Notes: generated by a model not told the origin, from the sequence alone. A stretch of 64,000 bases of DNA from Chryseobacterium rhizosphaerae (GCF_003385455.1 NZ_QNUF01000023.1:22418-86417), one strand, 5' to 3'. Shown: positions 24,563-34,913, numbered from the stretch's first letter. Program-made: numbers and translations.

Positions 24563-24692
24563 AAACATCTCCGGAATCTCTCATAATTCCATTCTTCCGG
24601 ATAATGCGGATCGTATTGTTTGATTTCCGAATCTATATGATATCCATAAATACAGTGTACCCAATATCATGGAGTATCATAGTGATAGACAG

Positions 24693-26996
24693 TTAAAGCC
24701 CAAATTTAGAAAACAGTCCCGGTTTTTTCCATGATGCTCTGTATTCATCAGCAATAGAATCATAGTCTGGAAAAGAACACACATGATCCAATATCGCATG
24801 TGCTTCCTTAAGATTACCAGACTTGTACAGAACAGCTGCCTTTGCCAGCTCTACTCCTTCCATTAATTTGTCATATCCCCACTCTTCATTATTATAGATC
24901 GTAAAAAACCTTTCAGCAAGTGATAAAGTCTGATCTTTATGATCCAGTTTACTGTAAATTCTGACTCCATAGCTGAGCCAAAGTACATAATCTTCAGTGT
25001 CCATGATTTCCGCATTGAAAGTATCATGATTACCAAATGCGGACGCAGCTTCCGGGTATGCTCCATGAAAATAATTGCTCTTTACCATCATATAAATTGT
25101 TTTCGCCCTGTCGAAACTGTCCAGCATAAAATCTTTTTTGCTTTCCAGATACTTATGAGCTGTGATGGCTACTTTTCTGTAATCTTCGCGTTCATTATAG
25201 AGCTGCATCAGAATATATTGTGGATGAGGTTCCCGGGGAAAACGTTCGGCAACTTTTTCATAATAAGATTGTCTGGTTATATAATCTTCGTTATCCAGAC
25301 GCTGATCCATTATTTCCTCCAAAATATTCTTACCTGCTTCCAGATCCCTGTAATCATAATCACTGATCTCCGGATGTTCCATACTGTACTGATAGAAGTA
25401 AGTAAGGGTTTCTTCAGCATTCCTGTAAACATTATCACATCCCAGCAGGCAATGAACTTCAATCTGGCGTGCTTTATAGTATAAATTTTTATAAAAATAA
25501 CGATCGTCCTCTTCATCATAGAGATTAAAATATCTGTTCAGCGCTGCCTCAGCCTCTTCATCGTCTTCACCCTCTAACAATGCATCCAGCAATACAAAAT
25601 GAAGTTCCCTGAACTCGGAATATGTAAGCCCTTCAGAGGCTTTGGCGGCAGAAGTATAATGATCACCCTGCAAAGAATATTTAATGGCTAAATTATTACA
25701 GCACATCGCCCTGGTATGCAGGTCACTGTAATAATCGCTATCAAACTGGCCCTGTTTATAATATCTTCGGAATGCTTTGTAAGCCTGCTCATACACTATC
25801 CGGCTAACTTCAGTCCACAGTAACGTATCATTTTCATCTTGTATATTTTCTATAAACTCATTCAGATAAACTCCTTCATTATAGATGTCTCCGGGCAAAT
25901 CCGAAAATACAGGAATTTCAGCCGGTATCACTTTATAAAGGTGATATTCTGATTCTGCTTTCCGTCTCCATGCCGTTGCGTTTGATGATAAGGCTACGGC
26001 TTTTTGTAGCAGGGGAATTGCCTCAGCGTAACTCTCTTCTTCATAGAGATAAGTCCCGGCAAAGTAGTAACCTGAAAAAAGTTCCGAATGTATAGTAATC
26101 ACTTCAAGAGCATGCTCATAATAAAAGTGTTCAGAGATATTCATCAGGTCAGCATAATTTCTTTCAATGATCAGCTGGTAGTAGAAAACATCAGGATAAT
26201 CATATCCGTTTTGAATCAATTCTGCAAAACGCTGATGCCACTCTACCAGCTTTTCCTGTATATACAAAGCACTGTTAGTCCCTTTGATGGCTTTCAGCAT
26301 CATCTTCACTGAAAGATCCGGAGCATTATTTTCATAGGCAATATCTGCAAGGTTAATAAAATCATTGTCATCTCTGCTTACAAACGTAGATTGTCCCTCT
26401 TCAATAAGAGTTATTAATTTTTCTCCGGGGATCATTTTTTCGCGATCCAGCAGATATATCTTTTTGATCCAGAACAAGGAGGTATTTTTATCCCTCAGCT
26501 CCCGGTTGTCTGCAAATGCTCTTTGAAAATAATATATTCCGCCTTCAAGGCTGTTTAAAAGGGCCTCATTTTCGCCCAAAGATTCATATATTTTTACCAA
26601 AAAATCATAGCCATAGGCTTCGTATTCAATATGATCCAGTAAACGTTCTGCATATGTTATAAATTCTACCTTGTTTTCTTCTGTGATATGTTTTTTCATC
26701 CTGCCTATCTGCATCAATGTATATTCGTTGCTTAAAGGATAATCCAGAATATTATAAAGGGCTTTAAGGTTGTTCGGATTTAGTTTTAAAATTCTGCGCA
26801 GATACGGAATTACTTTGTCACAGATAGCATTGTAGACTTCTTCATGTCCTTCATCATACACCCTGTCATGATGTGCCACTGCCATTAAAAATAAAACGTC
26901 TTCATGGTCAGGATGGGATAATAAGTAGTTTTCACCCTGTGCAATACACTGTTCCAGTTCTCCACGATAAAACAGCTGTTCAAAATTGTTGTACAT
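24693..26996 (-). CDS. Large TPR-type repeat protein
   Basis: This 767-residue soluble protein is built almost entirely of helical hairpins resembling tetratricopeptide repeats. Examples are RGELEQCIAQGENYLLSHPD, YFAGTYLYEEESYAEAIPLL and LMQLYNEREDYRKVAITAHK. It has many Tyr and acidic residues, no signal peptide and no catalytic motif. Such proteins serve as scaffolds for protein contacts; the partner is unknown. It is a single gene facing the terminator of the polyketide-like cluster on the opposite strand, so it is probably not part of that system. The antisense frames inside it are shadows. Confidence 0.75.
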   Translation of the reverse strand: MYNNFEQLFYRGELEQCIAQGENYLLSHPDHEDVLFLMAVAHHDRVYDEGHEEVYNAICDKVIPYLRRILKLNPNNLKALYNILDYPLSNEYTLMQIGRMKKHITEENKVEFITYAERLLDHIEYEAYGYDFLVKIYESLGENEALLNSLEGGIYYFQRAFADNRELRDKNTSLFWIKKIYLLDREKMIPGEKLITLIEEGQSTFVSRDDNDFINLADIAYENNAPDLSVKMMLKAIKGTNSALYIQEKLVEWHQRFAELIQNGYDYPDVFYYQLIIERNYADLMNISEHFYYEHALEVITIHSELFSGYYFAGTYLYEEESYAEAIPLLQKAVALSSNATAWRRKAESEYHLYKVIPAEIPVFSDLPGDIYNEGVYLNEFIENIQDENDTLLWTEVSRIVYEQAYKAFRRYYKQGQFDSDYYSDLHTRAMCCNNLAIKYSLQGDHYTSAAKASEGLTYSEFRELHFVLLDALLEGEDDEEAEAALNRYFNLYDEEDDRYFYKNLYYKARQIEVHCLLGCDNVYRNAEETLTYFYQYSMEHPEISDYDYRDLEAGKNILEEIMDQRLDNEDYITRQSYYEKVAERFPREPHPQYILMQLYNEREDYRKVAITAHKYLESKKDFMLDSFDRAKTIYMMVKSNYFHGAYPEAASAFGNHDTFNAEIMDTEDYVLWLSYGVRIYSKLDHKDQTLSLAERFFTIYNNEEWGYDKLMEGVELAKAAVLYKSGNLKEAHAILDHVCSFPDYDSIADEYRASWKKPGLFSKFGL

Positions 26997-27152
26997 TATT
27001 AATATTTTGTTCTAAAATTCTATTGTTTTTTCCTATCAGCTTTAGAAGCCTAAGGATTTTTTGATGTGGTATGCAAAATATAAAAAACAAAATTAAAAAC
27101 AGAGGAAAATACCCATAAAATCAGGAATAATATGATATTAAACTTATAGACC

Positions 27153-27164
27153 TTTACGCGTAAA
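27153..27164. promoter_or_regulatory. 12-bp perfect palindrome in an intergenic region
   Basis: TTTACGCGTAAA lies in the 359-base gap between the TPR gene and the secreted protein gene (26997-27355), which otherwise holds only the promoter at 27283-27313. It is GC-marked within very AT-rich DNA and may be an operator, but nothing else supports this. Confidence 0.25.
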
Positions 27165-27282
27165 AACTCAATATGTCTGATACAGAAAAGTTTATCATCA
27201 TGAGCCAGAATAGTAAATTATTATACAAAAAATTAAAATCTTATTAAATCAGAAAAATTACTGCATAAAATTGCCCTAATTC

Positions 27283-27313
27283 TTTAATTTTCAAATTTAA
27301 AGCCTTAATTTTG
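27283..27313 (+). promoter_or_regulatory. Bacteroidetes promoter (TTTA-19-TAATTTTG)
   Basis: The -7 box TAATTTTG (27306-27313) is exact and the -33 box TTTA has one mismatch at 19-base spacing. An in-frame TTG at 27311 is part of the -7 box, which argues for the downstream ATG as start of the next gene. Confidence 0.55.
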
Positions 27314-27355
27314 AAGCGAAATTCAGAAAATTCAGATTCTTCAACAACTATGTAC

Positions 27356-28120
27356 ATGAAAAAAATGATGATCGGGCTTTGTTCAGCCCTATCGGTTATT
27401 GTTTTGGGACAAAAAAAGCCCTCAAAAGTAAGTAATCTTACCGCTTACAGTTATCAGACATTCAATTGTGACAACAAAGGATATTTTGATGCTGCCAAAT
27501 ATGAAAAAGAAGAAATAGACGGCGTTAATAAACTGCTATATAAATTCAATGGGGTTCATTTTGATACGAATCCTATTTTTAAGCTTTCCAGCCTTGAAGA
27601 GGTTCGCAAAAATAAAGAGGCTCACTTAGAAAACCTCGAAAAACAATATCAGGAAAAAAAAGAAGAACTTTATAGTCTTAAAGTGATCGATTTACCGGTT
27701 TGGAAAAACCTGTATGAGAATGCTATTCAGACTTTTGAAAATGAGTATGAATTAAACAAGGAAGAGATTATGGCTTTTTCTGATCCTTCGACCCTCAAAA
27801 ACAGTAAATTTTATAATACCTGTAAAGAGCCTATAGATGCTATATCTTCTCCGGATCGGGAAAAAATGTTTGAGGCCTGGAAAAACTTTACGGAATTAAA
27901 AAGCAAAAACAACGCAGACCCTAAAGGCGTGATGGCCAGATTTGATCTAAAAATGAATGATCCTCAAAAAGAAGATTACGCCTTGATTGATCTGATCGGC
28001 CTTAGTTTTCACAACTGTGCCAACAGTAGTTTCAGACAAAAGCGTGAAGATGAAGGAACCGTTTACAAAGATTTTGATAAGATTTTCATGAAGCTGAAAA
28101 AAAACTGTGAAGAATTGTAA
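27356..28120 (+). CDS. Secreted protein of unknown function, 254 residues
   Basis: The start is placed at the ATG at 27356, giving a signal peptide MKKMMIGLCSALSVIVLGQ with probable cleavage after the Gly/Gln region. The mature part is charged and mostly helical (EEVRKNKEAHLENLEKQYQE is a likely coiled coil). It has a few Cys (SYQTFNCDNKG, FYNTCKEP, FHNCANSS and the C-terminal KLKKNCEEL) that could form disulfides in the periplasm. No family is recognised. It has its own promoter and terminator and is thus monocistronic. Confidence 0.7.
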   Translation: MKKMMIGLCSALSVIVLGQKKPSKVSNLTAYSYQTFNCDNKGYFDAAKYEKEEIDGVNKLLYKFNGVHFDTNPIFKLSSLEEVRKNKEAHLENLEKQYQEKKEELYSLKVIDLPVWKNLYENAIQTFENEYELNKEEIMAFSDPSTLKNSKFYNTCKEPIDAISSPDREKMFEAWKNFTELKSKNNADPKGVMARFDLKMNDPQKEDYALIDLIGLSFHNCANSSFRQKREDEGTVYKDFDKIFMKLKKNCEEL

Positions 28121-28163
28121 GATCTGTTTTTATTGAAAAATTGAAGAATTTAAAAATATCATG

Positions 28164-28191
28164 CAGCACCTGATTGGGTGCTGTTTTTTTT
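28164..28191 (+). terminator. Intrinsic terminator
   Basis: A CAGCACC/GGTGCTG 7-bp stem with a 6-base loop is followed by eight T, 44 bases after the stop of the secreted protein gene. Confidence 0.85.
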
Positions 28192-28347
28192 GTTTAGGAA
28201 CGATGTAGATATTGTCATAGCATTTCCACTCTTCTCCAATCTGCAGAATATTGAGGTTGAAAATCAGGTCTTTAAACTTCTGATTATTTTATCTCTACTT
28301 AGTTCTATCTTTTTGTATCTTCAATTCTTAATTAAAAAACATAAAAA

Positions 28348-29100
28348 ATGAAAAACAAACAAAAAGCAATCGAACTCTTAAATGGTATTGAAACACGGGT
28401 ACCTCTTGATCATATCAATGAAGAGAAGTACATACAACACAATCTGAATATTGGCGAAGGACATGCAGGCTTAGAAGCCCTGTTTTCGCAGCTTCCAAAA
28501 GGCTCTACCAAGGTAAATATCATAAGGGCTTTTGAGGATGGTGACTATGCCTTCTGTCATGTAGATTACAACTTTTTCGGCCCCAAAATAGGATTTGATA
28601 TTTTCCGTTTCGAAGAAGGAAAAGCAGTGGAACATTGGGATAACCTTCAGGAGACATCCGGCCCAAATCCAAGCGGTCATACCATGACAGACGGTACAAC
28701 AACGATTACAGACCCAGACAAAACGGAGGCTAACAAAGTATTGGCACGAAGCTTTGTAGAGGATATTCTGGTCAACGGAAAAATGGACAAGTTAACCCAT
28801 TATATTGATGGTGAAAACTATACCCAACACAATCCACAAATAGGTGATGGTCTGTCTGGCCTGGGGAAAGCTTTGGAATATATGGCTTCTCAGGGTATTA
28901 CGATGCAATATGACACCATCCATTTAGTATTGGGAGAAGGTAATTTCGTACTCACTGCAAGCGAAGGTAAATTTGGCGGAAAGCACACCTCTTTTTATGA
29001 TTTATTCCGCATTGAAAACGGAAAAATTGTCGAACATTGGGATACCATAGAAGAAATTCCGGCAAAGGAAAACTGGAAAAATAACAATGGAAAATTTTAA
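28348..29100 (+). CDS. Tandem SnoaL-like (NTF2-fold) protein
   Basis: This 250-residue protein is made of two related NTF2/SnoaL-like domains. Both halves contain a YIQHN or YTQHN segment near their start (EEKYIQHNLNIGEGHAGL and GENYTQHNPQIGDGLSGL). Both end with VEHWD (KAVEHWDNLQE and KIVEHWDTIEE), so the gene arose by internal duplication. The family includes polyketide cyclases, ketosteroid isomerases and many proteins of unknown role; the conserved His and Asp pair is in the expected pocket position. No signal peptide is present. A direct role in the polyketide-like cluster 4 kb away is possible but not supported by operon structure. Confidence 0.8.
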   Translation: MKNKQKAIELLNGIETRVPLDHINEEKYIQHNLNIGEGHAGLEALFSQLPKGSTKVNIIRAFEDGDYAFCHVDYNFFGPKIGFDIFRFEEGKAVEHWDNLQETSGPNPSGHTMTDGTTTITDPDKTEANKVLARSFVEDILVNGKMDKLTHYIDGENYTQHNPQIGDGLSGLGKALEYMASQGITMQYDTIHLVLGEGNFVLTASEGKFGGKHTSFYDLFRIENGKIVEHWDTIEEIPAKENWKNNNGKF

Positions 29101-29162
29101 CCGAAAAACTTTTACAGTCAGGCTCCTCATAAGTTTAAACAATCTTACTATTTATAAAAATC

Positions 29163-29194
29163 AAAAAGCGTATCAAAAAAATGATACGCTTTTT
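29163..29194. terminator. Bidirectional terminator between convergent genes
   Basis: A 12-bp perfect stem (AAAAAGCGTATC with GATACGCTTTTT) with an A-rich 8-base loop serves the SnoaL-like gene from the left and the efflux operon from the right. Confidence 0.9.
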
Positions 29195-29217
29195 GGGTTA
29201 ATTAAAGGTTGTTATTT

Positions 29218-32200
29218 TTAGTCTACGTGTTTCGGAGTAAATCCGTCTTCACTTAGTTCTTTATGTACATAATCAGCTTTCATTTCAGCTTCGTAGTCTA
29301 CTTTTTCATGTTTACCCATTCTTCTTAGAATTGAATCAAATAATGAATAAACTACCGGCACAATGATCAGCGTCAGGAATAGAGATGATGTCAAACCACC
29401 AATAATAACCCATGCCAATCCGTTGTTCATCTCCGCTCCTGCTCCTTTTGCAATCGCAATCGGGATCATACCGAAAATCATCGCAATTGTTGTCATCAGG
29501 ATCGGACGAAGACGTGCGTGGTTCGCCTGAATCAAAGCATCATGAGTACTGGCTCCTGCTTCTTTTCTCATATTCGCAAAGTCGACAATCATAATCGCAT
29601 TCTTCGCTACCAAACCAATCAACATGATCATCCCCAGCATCGTAAAGATGTTTAATGAATTTGCGGTGATAGCAAGGATAACCATTACCCCGATCAATGC
29701 CAGAGGAATAGAGAATAATACTACAAACGGATATACGAATGAATCATACAATGAAACCATTACCAGGTAAACCAATACGATAGCGGCCATCAATGCAATT
29801 CCTAAGGTACCGAAACCTTCGGTCTGGTTTTCCATATCACCACTCCAGATGTAGCTTACTCCCGCCGGTTTTGTTTTTTCGTTATCCATAAACTGAGCAG
29901 CCCATTCGTTAGCAACATCTCCTACAGGACGACCTACCACTTTAGATTTTACCTTTACAGAAGGTGCTTTATCTCTACGTTCCAATAAACTCGGTCCTGA
30001 ACCCATTTTCACTTCTGCAAACTGACTTAGTCTGATCTGCTCACCCTGAGGGTTTGTAAACATCAGGTTTCTTACATCATCAATGGATTGTCTGTTGGCA
30101 TCACCAAAACGGATATTGATGTCATATTCATATTCTCCGGCTCTGAATTTTCCGTCTGTATTTCCACTGAATGCAGTCTGCATCGTTTGTCCTACACTGG
30201 AAAGGTTTAAGCCTAAAGATGCCATTTTATCTCTGTCGATATTCACCTGAACTTCCGGATTTCCAGAGTCAGTCGATAATTCTGCATCTACGGAACCAGG
30301 AACTTTTTTAAGCAACTCTAGAATTCTGTTAGCTTCTTTATTGGCTGTTTCGTTATCCTGAGCCGTTACCACCATTTCAATCGGTGCATTATCTGCTCCC
30401 ATTAATCCAATTGGTGCCGTTTTAAATTCAACTCCTGTGAATTTTTCTTCCAATGCTCTCTTGATTCTTGCAGATTTTATATCTGTGCTTTCATTACGCT
30501 CAGATTTATCGACCAGAATCACCTGGATCTCTGACTGATATAAAGTAGCCTGCGCACCACCAAATCCTGATGACTGCTGACCAACCGTGGTGATCATGTC
30601 TACAACATCTTTATCATTTCTAAGATATCTTTCAACCTCCAATGTCAGCTGATTGGTTTTTTCTACAGAAGCATCTTTAGGTAATTCCATCTGAACAAGG
30701 AACTGTCCTCTGTCCATTTTAGGGAAGAATTCACCACCGATAAATCCGAAAGCGACCAGCATGAATGAAGAAATCAGGATAATGAAGGTTACGACTACTG
30801 TCATAATTCTTCTTAATGTTGTTTTTAAAGCCCACTCCAGAATTCCTGTGATCCAGTGAGTGAATTTTTCCAATTGCTTTTCAAACCAAAGGATAAATTT
30901 CTCAAAAGGATTTTTACCTGTCAAATGTACCAGTTTACCATATCTTGAAGATAACCAAGGAATGATGGTAAATGAAGCTAATAAGGAGAATAATGTCGCA
31001 ATAACCACCGTGACGCAGAACTGCGCCAGGATATCAGATACCAATCCTGAACTCATCGCGATCGGTAAGAATACCACCACGATTACCAGGGTGATAGCTG
31101 TTACGGTAAATCCAATCTCCGAAGCTCCGTCATAGGCTGCACGAATTCTGCTTTTCCCCATCTCCATGTGACGGTAAACGTTCTCCAAAACTACAATGGC
31201 ATCATCCACAAGGATACCAACAACCAGTGAAAGTCCTAATAAACTCATCAGGTTTAAGGTATAGCCCATCAGATACATCCCAATTACTGTTGCAATCAAT
31301 GACATCGGAATAGAAACCATTACGATAAATGCATTTCTGATGTTATGAAGGAACAATAACATTACTACTGCTACCAGGATAATCGCTAAGAATAAATCGA
31401 AAATTACATGGTCCGCAGCTTCAAGTGTAAAGTCTGTTGTATCATCTACAATGTTTATTTTAATTGCCTGAGTTTTATAATTCTTCTGAACATCGGCAAT
31501 TGTTTTCTTCACTAATTCTGAAACTGAAACCGCATTGGCATCAGATTGCTTTTTAACCTGAAGTAAAATCGTAGAATTCTGATTGTATCTTGCAACTTTC
31601 TCCACATCTTTCTGTGTATCGAAAACTGTTGCAATATCAGATAAACGAACCTGAGCCCCATTTTTATTGGAAACGACAAGGTTATTCATCTCATCTACAC
31701 TTTTATATTTTCCGGAAAGTCTGATCGTAGATCTTGAAGTTCTCGTCTTCAAAGCTCCCGTCGGGAAATCCAGGTTTGAGGAAAGAATCGCCTGCTGTAC
31801 GTCTGCGATGGCAATCCCATATCCCTGCATTTTCTTTTCATCTAAGTTTACCTGAATCTCTCTCTCCTGCCCTCCTACAAGATCAACCTGAGCCACACCG
31901 TTTACACGGGAGAAAATAGGTTCTATTTTTTTATCTAAAAGGTCATAAAGATCTTTATTATTCAGTTTATCACTGGAAATACTCAATGTCATGATCGGGA
32001 GATCATCCAATGAGAATTTCTGCAAAGAAGGTGGATCTGCATCGTCCGGAAGATCTGCTAAAATAGCATTAACCTTTCTCTGTGCATCATTCAAAGCATA
32101 GTTTACATCGGCACCGGTATTCAGCTGAACCATAATAACCGATAAACTTTCATAAGATGAAGATTCTACTTTTTTTACATTTTCCAGGGAACCCACGGCA

Positions 32201-32406
32201 TCTTCAATTTTCCGGGTTACCGAAGTTTCCACCTCAGCAGGCGAAGCTCCGGGATATACCGTAGAAATGGTTACCATATTGGTTTCAAACTTTGGAATCA
32301 ACTCGTACCCCATCATGGAGTAACTTAATAAACCACCCAACGTAAGTATCGTAAACAATACGATAACAAGGGATGGCCTTTTAATGGATATTTCTGCTAA
32401 CTTCAT
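29218..32406 (-). CDS. RND efflux pump, inner-membrane transporter (HAE-1/AcrB-like)
   Basis: This 1062-residue transporter has the RND layout: a first membrane helix (SLVIVLFTILTLGGLLSYSMM), a large periplasmic loop with porter domains, a block of membrane helices, then a second loop and block. Hallmarks are SIPMSLIATVIGMYLMGYTL, VGILVDDAIVVLENVYRHME (proton-relay Asp pair) and the second-half equivalents FSIPLALIGVMVI and LIGLVAKNAIMIVDFAN. It exports drugs or other amphiphiles using the proton gradient, with the adaptor and TolC-type channel encoded upstream. The gene is 6 bases after the adaptor stop and last in the operon. The substrate range cannot be predicted. Confidence 0.95.
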   Translation of the reverse strand: MKLAEISIKRPSLVIVLFTILTLGGLLSYSMMGYELIPKFETNMVTISTVYPGASPAEVETSVTRKIEDAVGSLENVKKVESSSYESLSVIMVQLNTGADVNYALNDAQRKVNAILADLPDDADPPSLQKFSLDDLPIMTLSISSDKLNNKDLYDLLDKKIEPIFSRVNGVAQVDLVGGQEREIQVNLDEKKMQGYGIAIADVQQAILSSNLDFPTGALKTRTSRSTIRLSGKYKSVDEMNNLVVSNKNGAQVRLSDIATVFDTQKDVEKVARYNQNSTILLQVKKQSDANAVSVSELVKKTIADVQKNYKTQAIKINIVDDTTDFTLEAADHVIFDLFLAIILVAVVMLLFLHNIRNAFIVMVSIPMSLIATVIGMYLMGYTLNLMSLLGLSLVVGILVDDAIVVLENVYRHMEMGKSRIRAAYDGASEIGFTVTAITLVIVVVFLPIAMSSGLVSDILAQFCVTVVIATLFSLLASFTIIPWLSSRYGKLVHLTGKNPFEKFILWFEKQLEKFTHWITGILEWALKTTLRRIMTVVVTFIILISSFMLVAFGFIGGEFFPKMDRGQFLVQMELPKDASVEKTNQLTLEVERYLRNDKDVVDMITTVGQQSSGFGGAQATLYQSEIQVILVDKSERNESTDIKSARIKRALEEKFTGVEFKTAPIGLMGADNAPIEMVVTAQDNETANKEANRILELLKKVPGSVDAELSTDSGNPEVQVNIDRDKMASLGLNLSSVGQTMQTAFSGNTDGKFRAGEYEYDINIRFGDANRQSIDDVRNLMFTNPQGEQIRLSQFAEVKMGSGPSLLERRDKAPSVKVKSKVVGRPVGDVANEWAAQFMDNEKTKPAGVSYIWSGDMENQTEGFGTLGIALMAAIVLVYLVMVSLYDSFVYPFVVLFSIPLALIGVMVILAITANSLNIFTMLGMIMLIGLVAKNAIMIVDFANMRKEAGASTHDALIQANHARLRPILMTTIAMIFGMIPIAIAKGAGAEMNNGLAWVIIGGLTSSLFLTLIIVPVVYSLFDSILRRMGKHEKVDYEAEMKADYVHKELSEDGFTPKHVD

Positions 32407-32412
32407 CTTCTG

Positions 32413-33474
32413 TTACTTTACGATATTGATTTTCGCACCATTATCAAGGTTGATCTGTCCACTGGTCACTACCTGTTCACCACCGTTCAGTCCGCTTAAG
32501 ATCTGAACTTTATCACCGTACACTTTTCCTGTTTGTACTTTGATCAGTTTAGCAATACCATTGTTTACGATAAATAATTGCCCTGAACTTACTCCGTTTA
32601 CGAAAGCTTCTGCAGGAACGGTAAGCATATTCTGAGTTTCAGCACCGTGATTGGTTTTAAATAAAGCGGTTGCATACATCCCTGCTTTTAAGTTTCCTCT
32701 GTTCTGAACTTCAATTTCAACAGGGAAATTTAAAGATGCATCACTTTTAGGAGCAATGAAGGTAATTCTACCGCTGAAAGAATCTTCAGGTAAAACATTG
32801 ACATTAATAGGAACTTCCTGTCCCAGTGCAATTCTTCCTACCTGACTTTCATCTACCAATACAGAAAGTTTAAGACTGTTGATATTAACGATTTCAAACA
32901 TAGAAGTCCCTACAGAAACCACTGTTCCAGGCTCAACCATCTTTTTATTGATCGTTCCGCTGATTCCTGCACGAATGCTGGTATCATTTACTCTTACTCC
33001 CTGAGCTTTAACGGCAGCCTGCATGTTTTTCAGCTGTAGTCTTGAGTTATCCAGCTGCTGTTTTGTAACACCACCGGTTTTATATGCGTTTTCGTAACGT
33101 TGGTTGTCAATAATTGCATTTTGCAAATTATTCTGAGCTTGTGTTACATCAACTTCAATGGCATCTCTTTTAATAGTTGCCAACGTCTGACCTGCAGAAA
33201 CTCTGGAACCTTCCTTTACCAAAACACTAACGATACGCCCTGCAATTTCTGAAGACTGATTCATTTCCTGTTTAGGAATAAATGTTCCGTTGGCTGAGTA
33301 ATCGGTATTGATATTTTCTCTAGAAACCGTTACAACATTCACGTTGATCTTATCAACCTGCTTAGCAACTTCTTTAACCTCTTTTGTCTGTTTCTCTTTG
33401 TTACCTGCAATCTTATAGGCTGCCAAACCTACAAGTACAGCTGCTACGATGATATATATTAAAGTTTTTTTCAT
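32413..33474 (-). CDS. RND efflux periplasmic adaptor subunit (MFP/HlyD family)
   Basis: This 353-residue protein has an N-terminal membrane anchor (TLIYIIVAAVLVGLAAYKIA). A lipoyl-like barrel (IAGRIVSVLVKEGSRVSAGQ) is split by a helical hairpin (TQAQNNLQNAIIDNQRYENA). A beta-barrel domain (SVLVDESQVGRIALGQEVPI) and a membrane-proximal domain follow. It bridges the RND pump and the outer-membrane channel. It lies between tolC-like and pump genes with gaps of 5 and 6 bases. The start is the first ATG and fits the family. Confidence 0.93.
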   Translation of the reverse strand: MKKTLIYIIVAAVLVGLAAYKIAGNKEKQTKEVKEVAKQVDKINVNVVTVSRENINTDYSANGTFIPKQEMNQSSEIAGRIVSVLVKEGSRVSAGQTLATIKRDAIEVDVTQAQNNLQNAIIDNQRYENAYKTGGVTKQQLDNSRLQLKNMQAAVKAQGVRVNDTSIRAGISGTINKKMVEPGTVVSVGTSMFEIVNINSLKLSVLVDESQVGRIALGQEVPINVNVLPEDSFSGRITFIAPKSDASLNFPVEIEVQNRGNLKAGMYATALFKTNHGAETQNMLTVPAEAFVNGVSSGQLFIVNNGIAKLIKVQTGKVYGDKVQILSGLNGGEQVVTSGQINLDNGAKINIVK

Positions 33475-33479
33475 TTTAG

Positions 33480-34832
33480 TTATGGGTTTTGTAGTGTGTT
33501 TAATTCTCCTTTAGCTTTAATTAATTTGATCTCAGCTTGCTTATAGTCTAATAATGCGTTTGAATAATTCTGTTTTGCCTGAGTCAAAGCATTCTCAGAA
33601 TCTAAAACTTCTGTAAGTGTTGCCAAACCATTCTGATAATTAGACTGAGTATTTTTCTGTACTCTTTCCGCAAGGCCTACATTGTCTTTCATACTTTGGA
33701 TATTAATGATAGAGTTTTCCATATTGGAAATCGCATTTTTATAATCCAAGTTCAAAGTCAACTGTGTATTTTGAATATCCAAATCCAAATCCTGAATATC
33801 AATTTCAGCTTGCTGAATCTTAGCTTTTGTAGACCCTCCTGTAAAGATCGGAACATTAATATTTAGCCCTATTGCTGAATAATCACTCCAAAGTACCCCA
33901 TTACTCAAACCATTGGTAAGAGGAAATTTCTTTCCTGTTGCCGCCCATGCATAATTGGCCTGCAGGCTTACAGTAGGGTAAAGATAGGCTTCCGTTGCTT
34001 TTTTGTTGAACACAAGAAGCTCCCTGTTTTTATTCTTCACTTGCATCTCCAAGCGGTTATTCAGATCCACGTTGCTGACGATTAGCTCAGGTTTCGGTTC
34101 AATAGTCTTTTCTTCAAGCTCTATACTGGAATCAATGGGAACTCCCATGTAAAACTTCAGAGCATTTTTTGAAAGCTCAACTGAATTGATAAGTTGCTGT
34201 CTGTTTGATCCAATATTAGTCAGCTGTACGTTTGTACGATCTAAATCAATGGCTTTTGCCAATCCGTTATCAACTAGACTCTTGATAACATTTCTTGTTT
34301 TTTCTGTATTGGTGTAGCTTACCTCCACAGTCTTAAGGTTTTCTTCCTGTACAAACACCTGATAATAAGCAGTGGCTACATTTTCAATAATCTGTTCATT
34401 GGTCAACTGAGCATTCAGGATATAAAACTCTCTTGTTGATTTTGCAGCCTTAAGGCCAGTAAAGACTCTCTGATCAAATATAGCCTGCTGAACATTTACC
34501 CCTGCATTGGTGCTCCAAGGCTGTCCCAACTGAGCGGTTATTCTTTGTCCACCAAACTCCAGTAATGACTGCTGAATAATTGGATTATAAGTTAAGCCTG
34601 CCGTACCGGTTACCTGAGGTAAAGCTCCTGCTCTGGCTTCATCTATTTTATATTCAGCTTTTTTGATCTGTAAGGCCGCTTTTTTGGCTTCTGCCTTATT
34701 TTGAAGAGCCTGCTTAATGGCTTCCTGTAAAGAAACCTGCTGTTGTGCAGACACCGATGAAAAGCCGAAAATCATAAATGCTGCAGCTATCCCAATTTTT
34801 AGCTTTTGCGCAGTTATACGTTTTCTTTTCAT
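33480..34832 (-). CDS. TolC-family outer-membrane efflux channel
   Basis: This 450-residue protein has a signal peptide ending in FGFSSVSAQ (after about residue 30) and two copies of the outer-membrane efflux repeat. Each has long helices (for example EAIKQALQNKAEAKKAALQI, VATAYYQVFVQEENLKTVEV, NALTQAKQNYSNALLDYKQA). It forms a trimeric barrel and periplasmic tunnel for the pump. It is 81 bases after the TetR gene and 5 bases before the adaptor gene in the direction of transcription. Confidence 0.93.
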   Translation of the reverse strand: MKRKRITAQKLKIGIAAAFMIFGFSSVSAQQQVSLQEAIKQALQNKAEAKKAALQIKKAEYKIDEARAGALPQVTGTAGLTYNPIIQQSLLEFGGQRITAQLGQPWSTNAGVNVQQAIFDQRVFTGLKAAKSTREFYILNAQLTNEQIIENVATAYYQVFVQEENLKTVEVSYTNTEKTRNVIKSLVDNGLAKAIDLDRTNVQLTNIGSNRQQLINSVELSKNALKFYMGVPIDSSIELEEKTIEPKPELIVSNVDLNNRLEMQVKNKNRELLVFNKKATEAYLYPTVSLQANYAWAATGKKFPLTNGLSNGVLWSDYSAIGLNINVPIFTGGSTKAKIQQAEIDIQDLDLDIQNTQLTLNLDYKNAISNMENSIINIQSMKDNVGLAERVQKNTQSNYQNGLATLTEVLDSENALTQAKQNYSNALLDYKQAEIKLIKAKGELNTLQNP

Positions 34833-34913
34833 AATTTTATACTTCGTTTATTTTTTTATGTAGTTTAATGTTGTTATTTTATTTCTATATGACGAACGCC
34901 GTTCTGAAATACT

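Noticed and set aside
24939..25484. 181-residue plus-strand frame
   Set aside because: It is antisense to the TPR gene and carries no recognisable features.
27311..27355. TTG start for the secreted protein
   Set aside because: It lies in the -7 box and would place polar residues ahead of the signal peptide.
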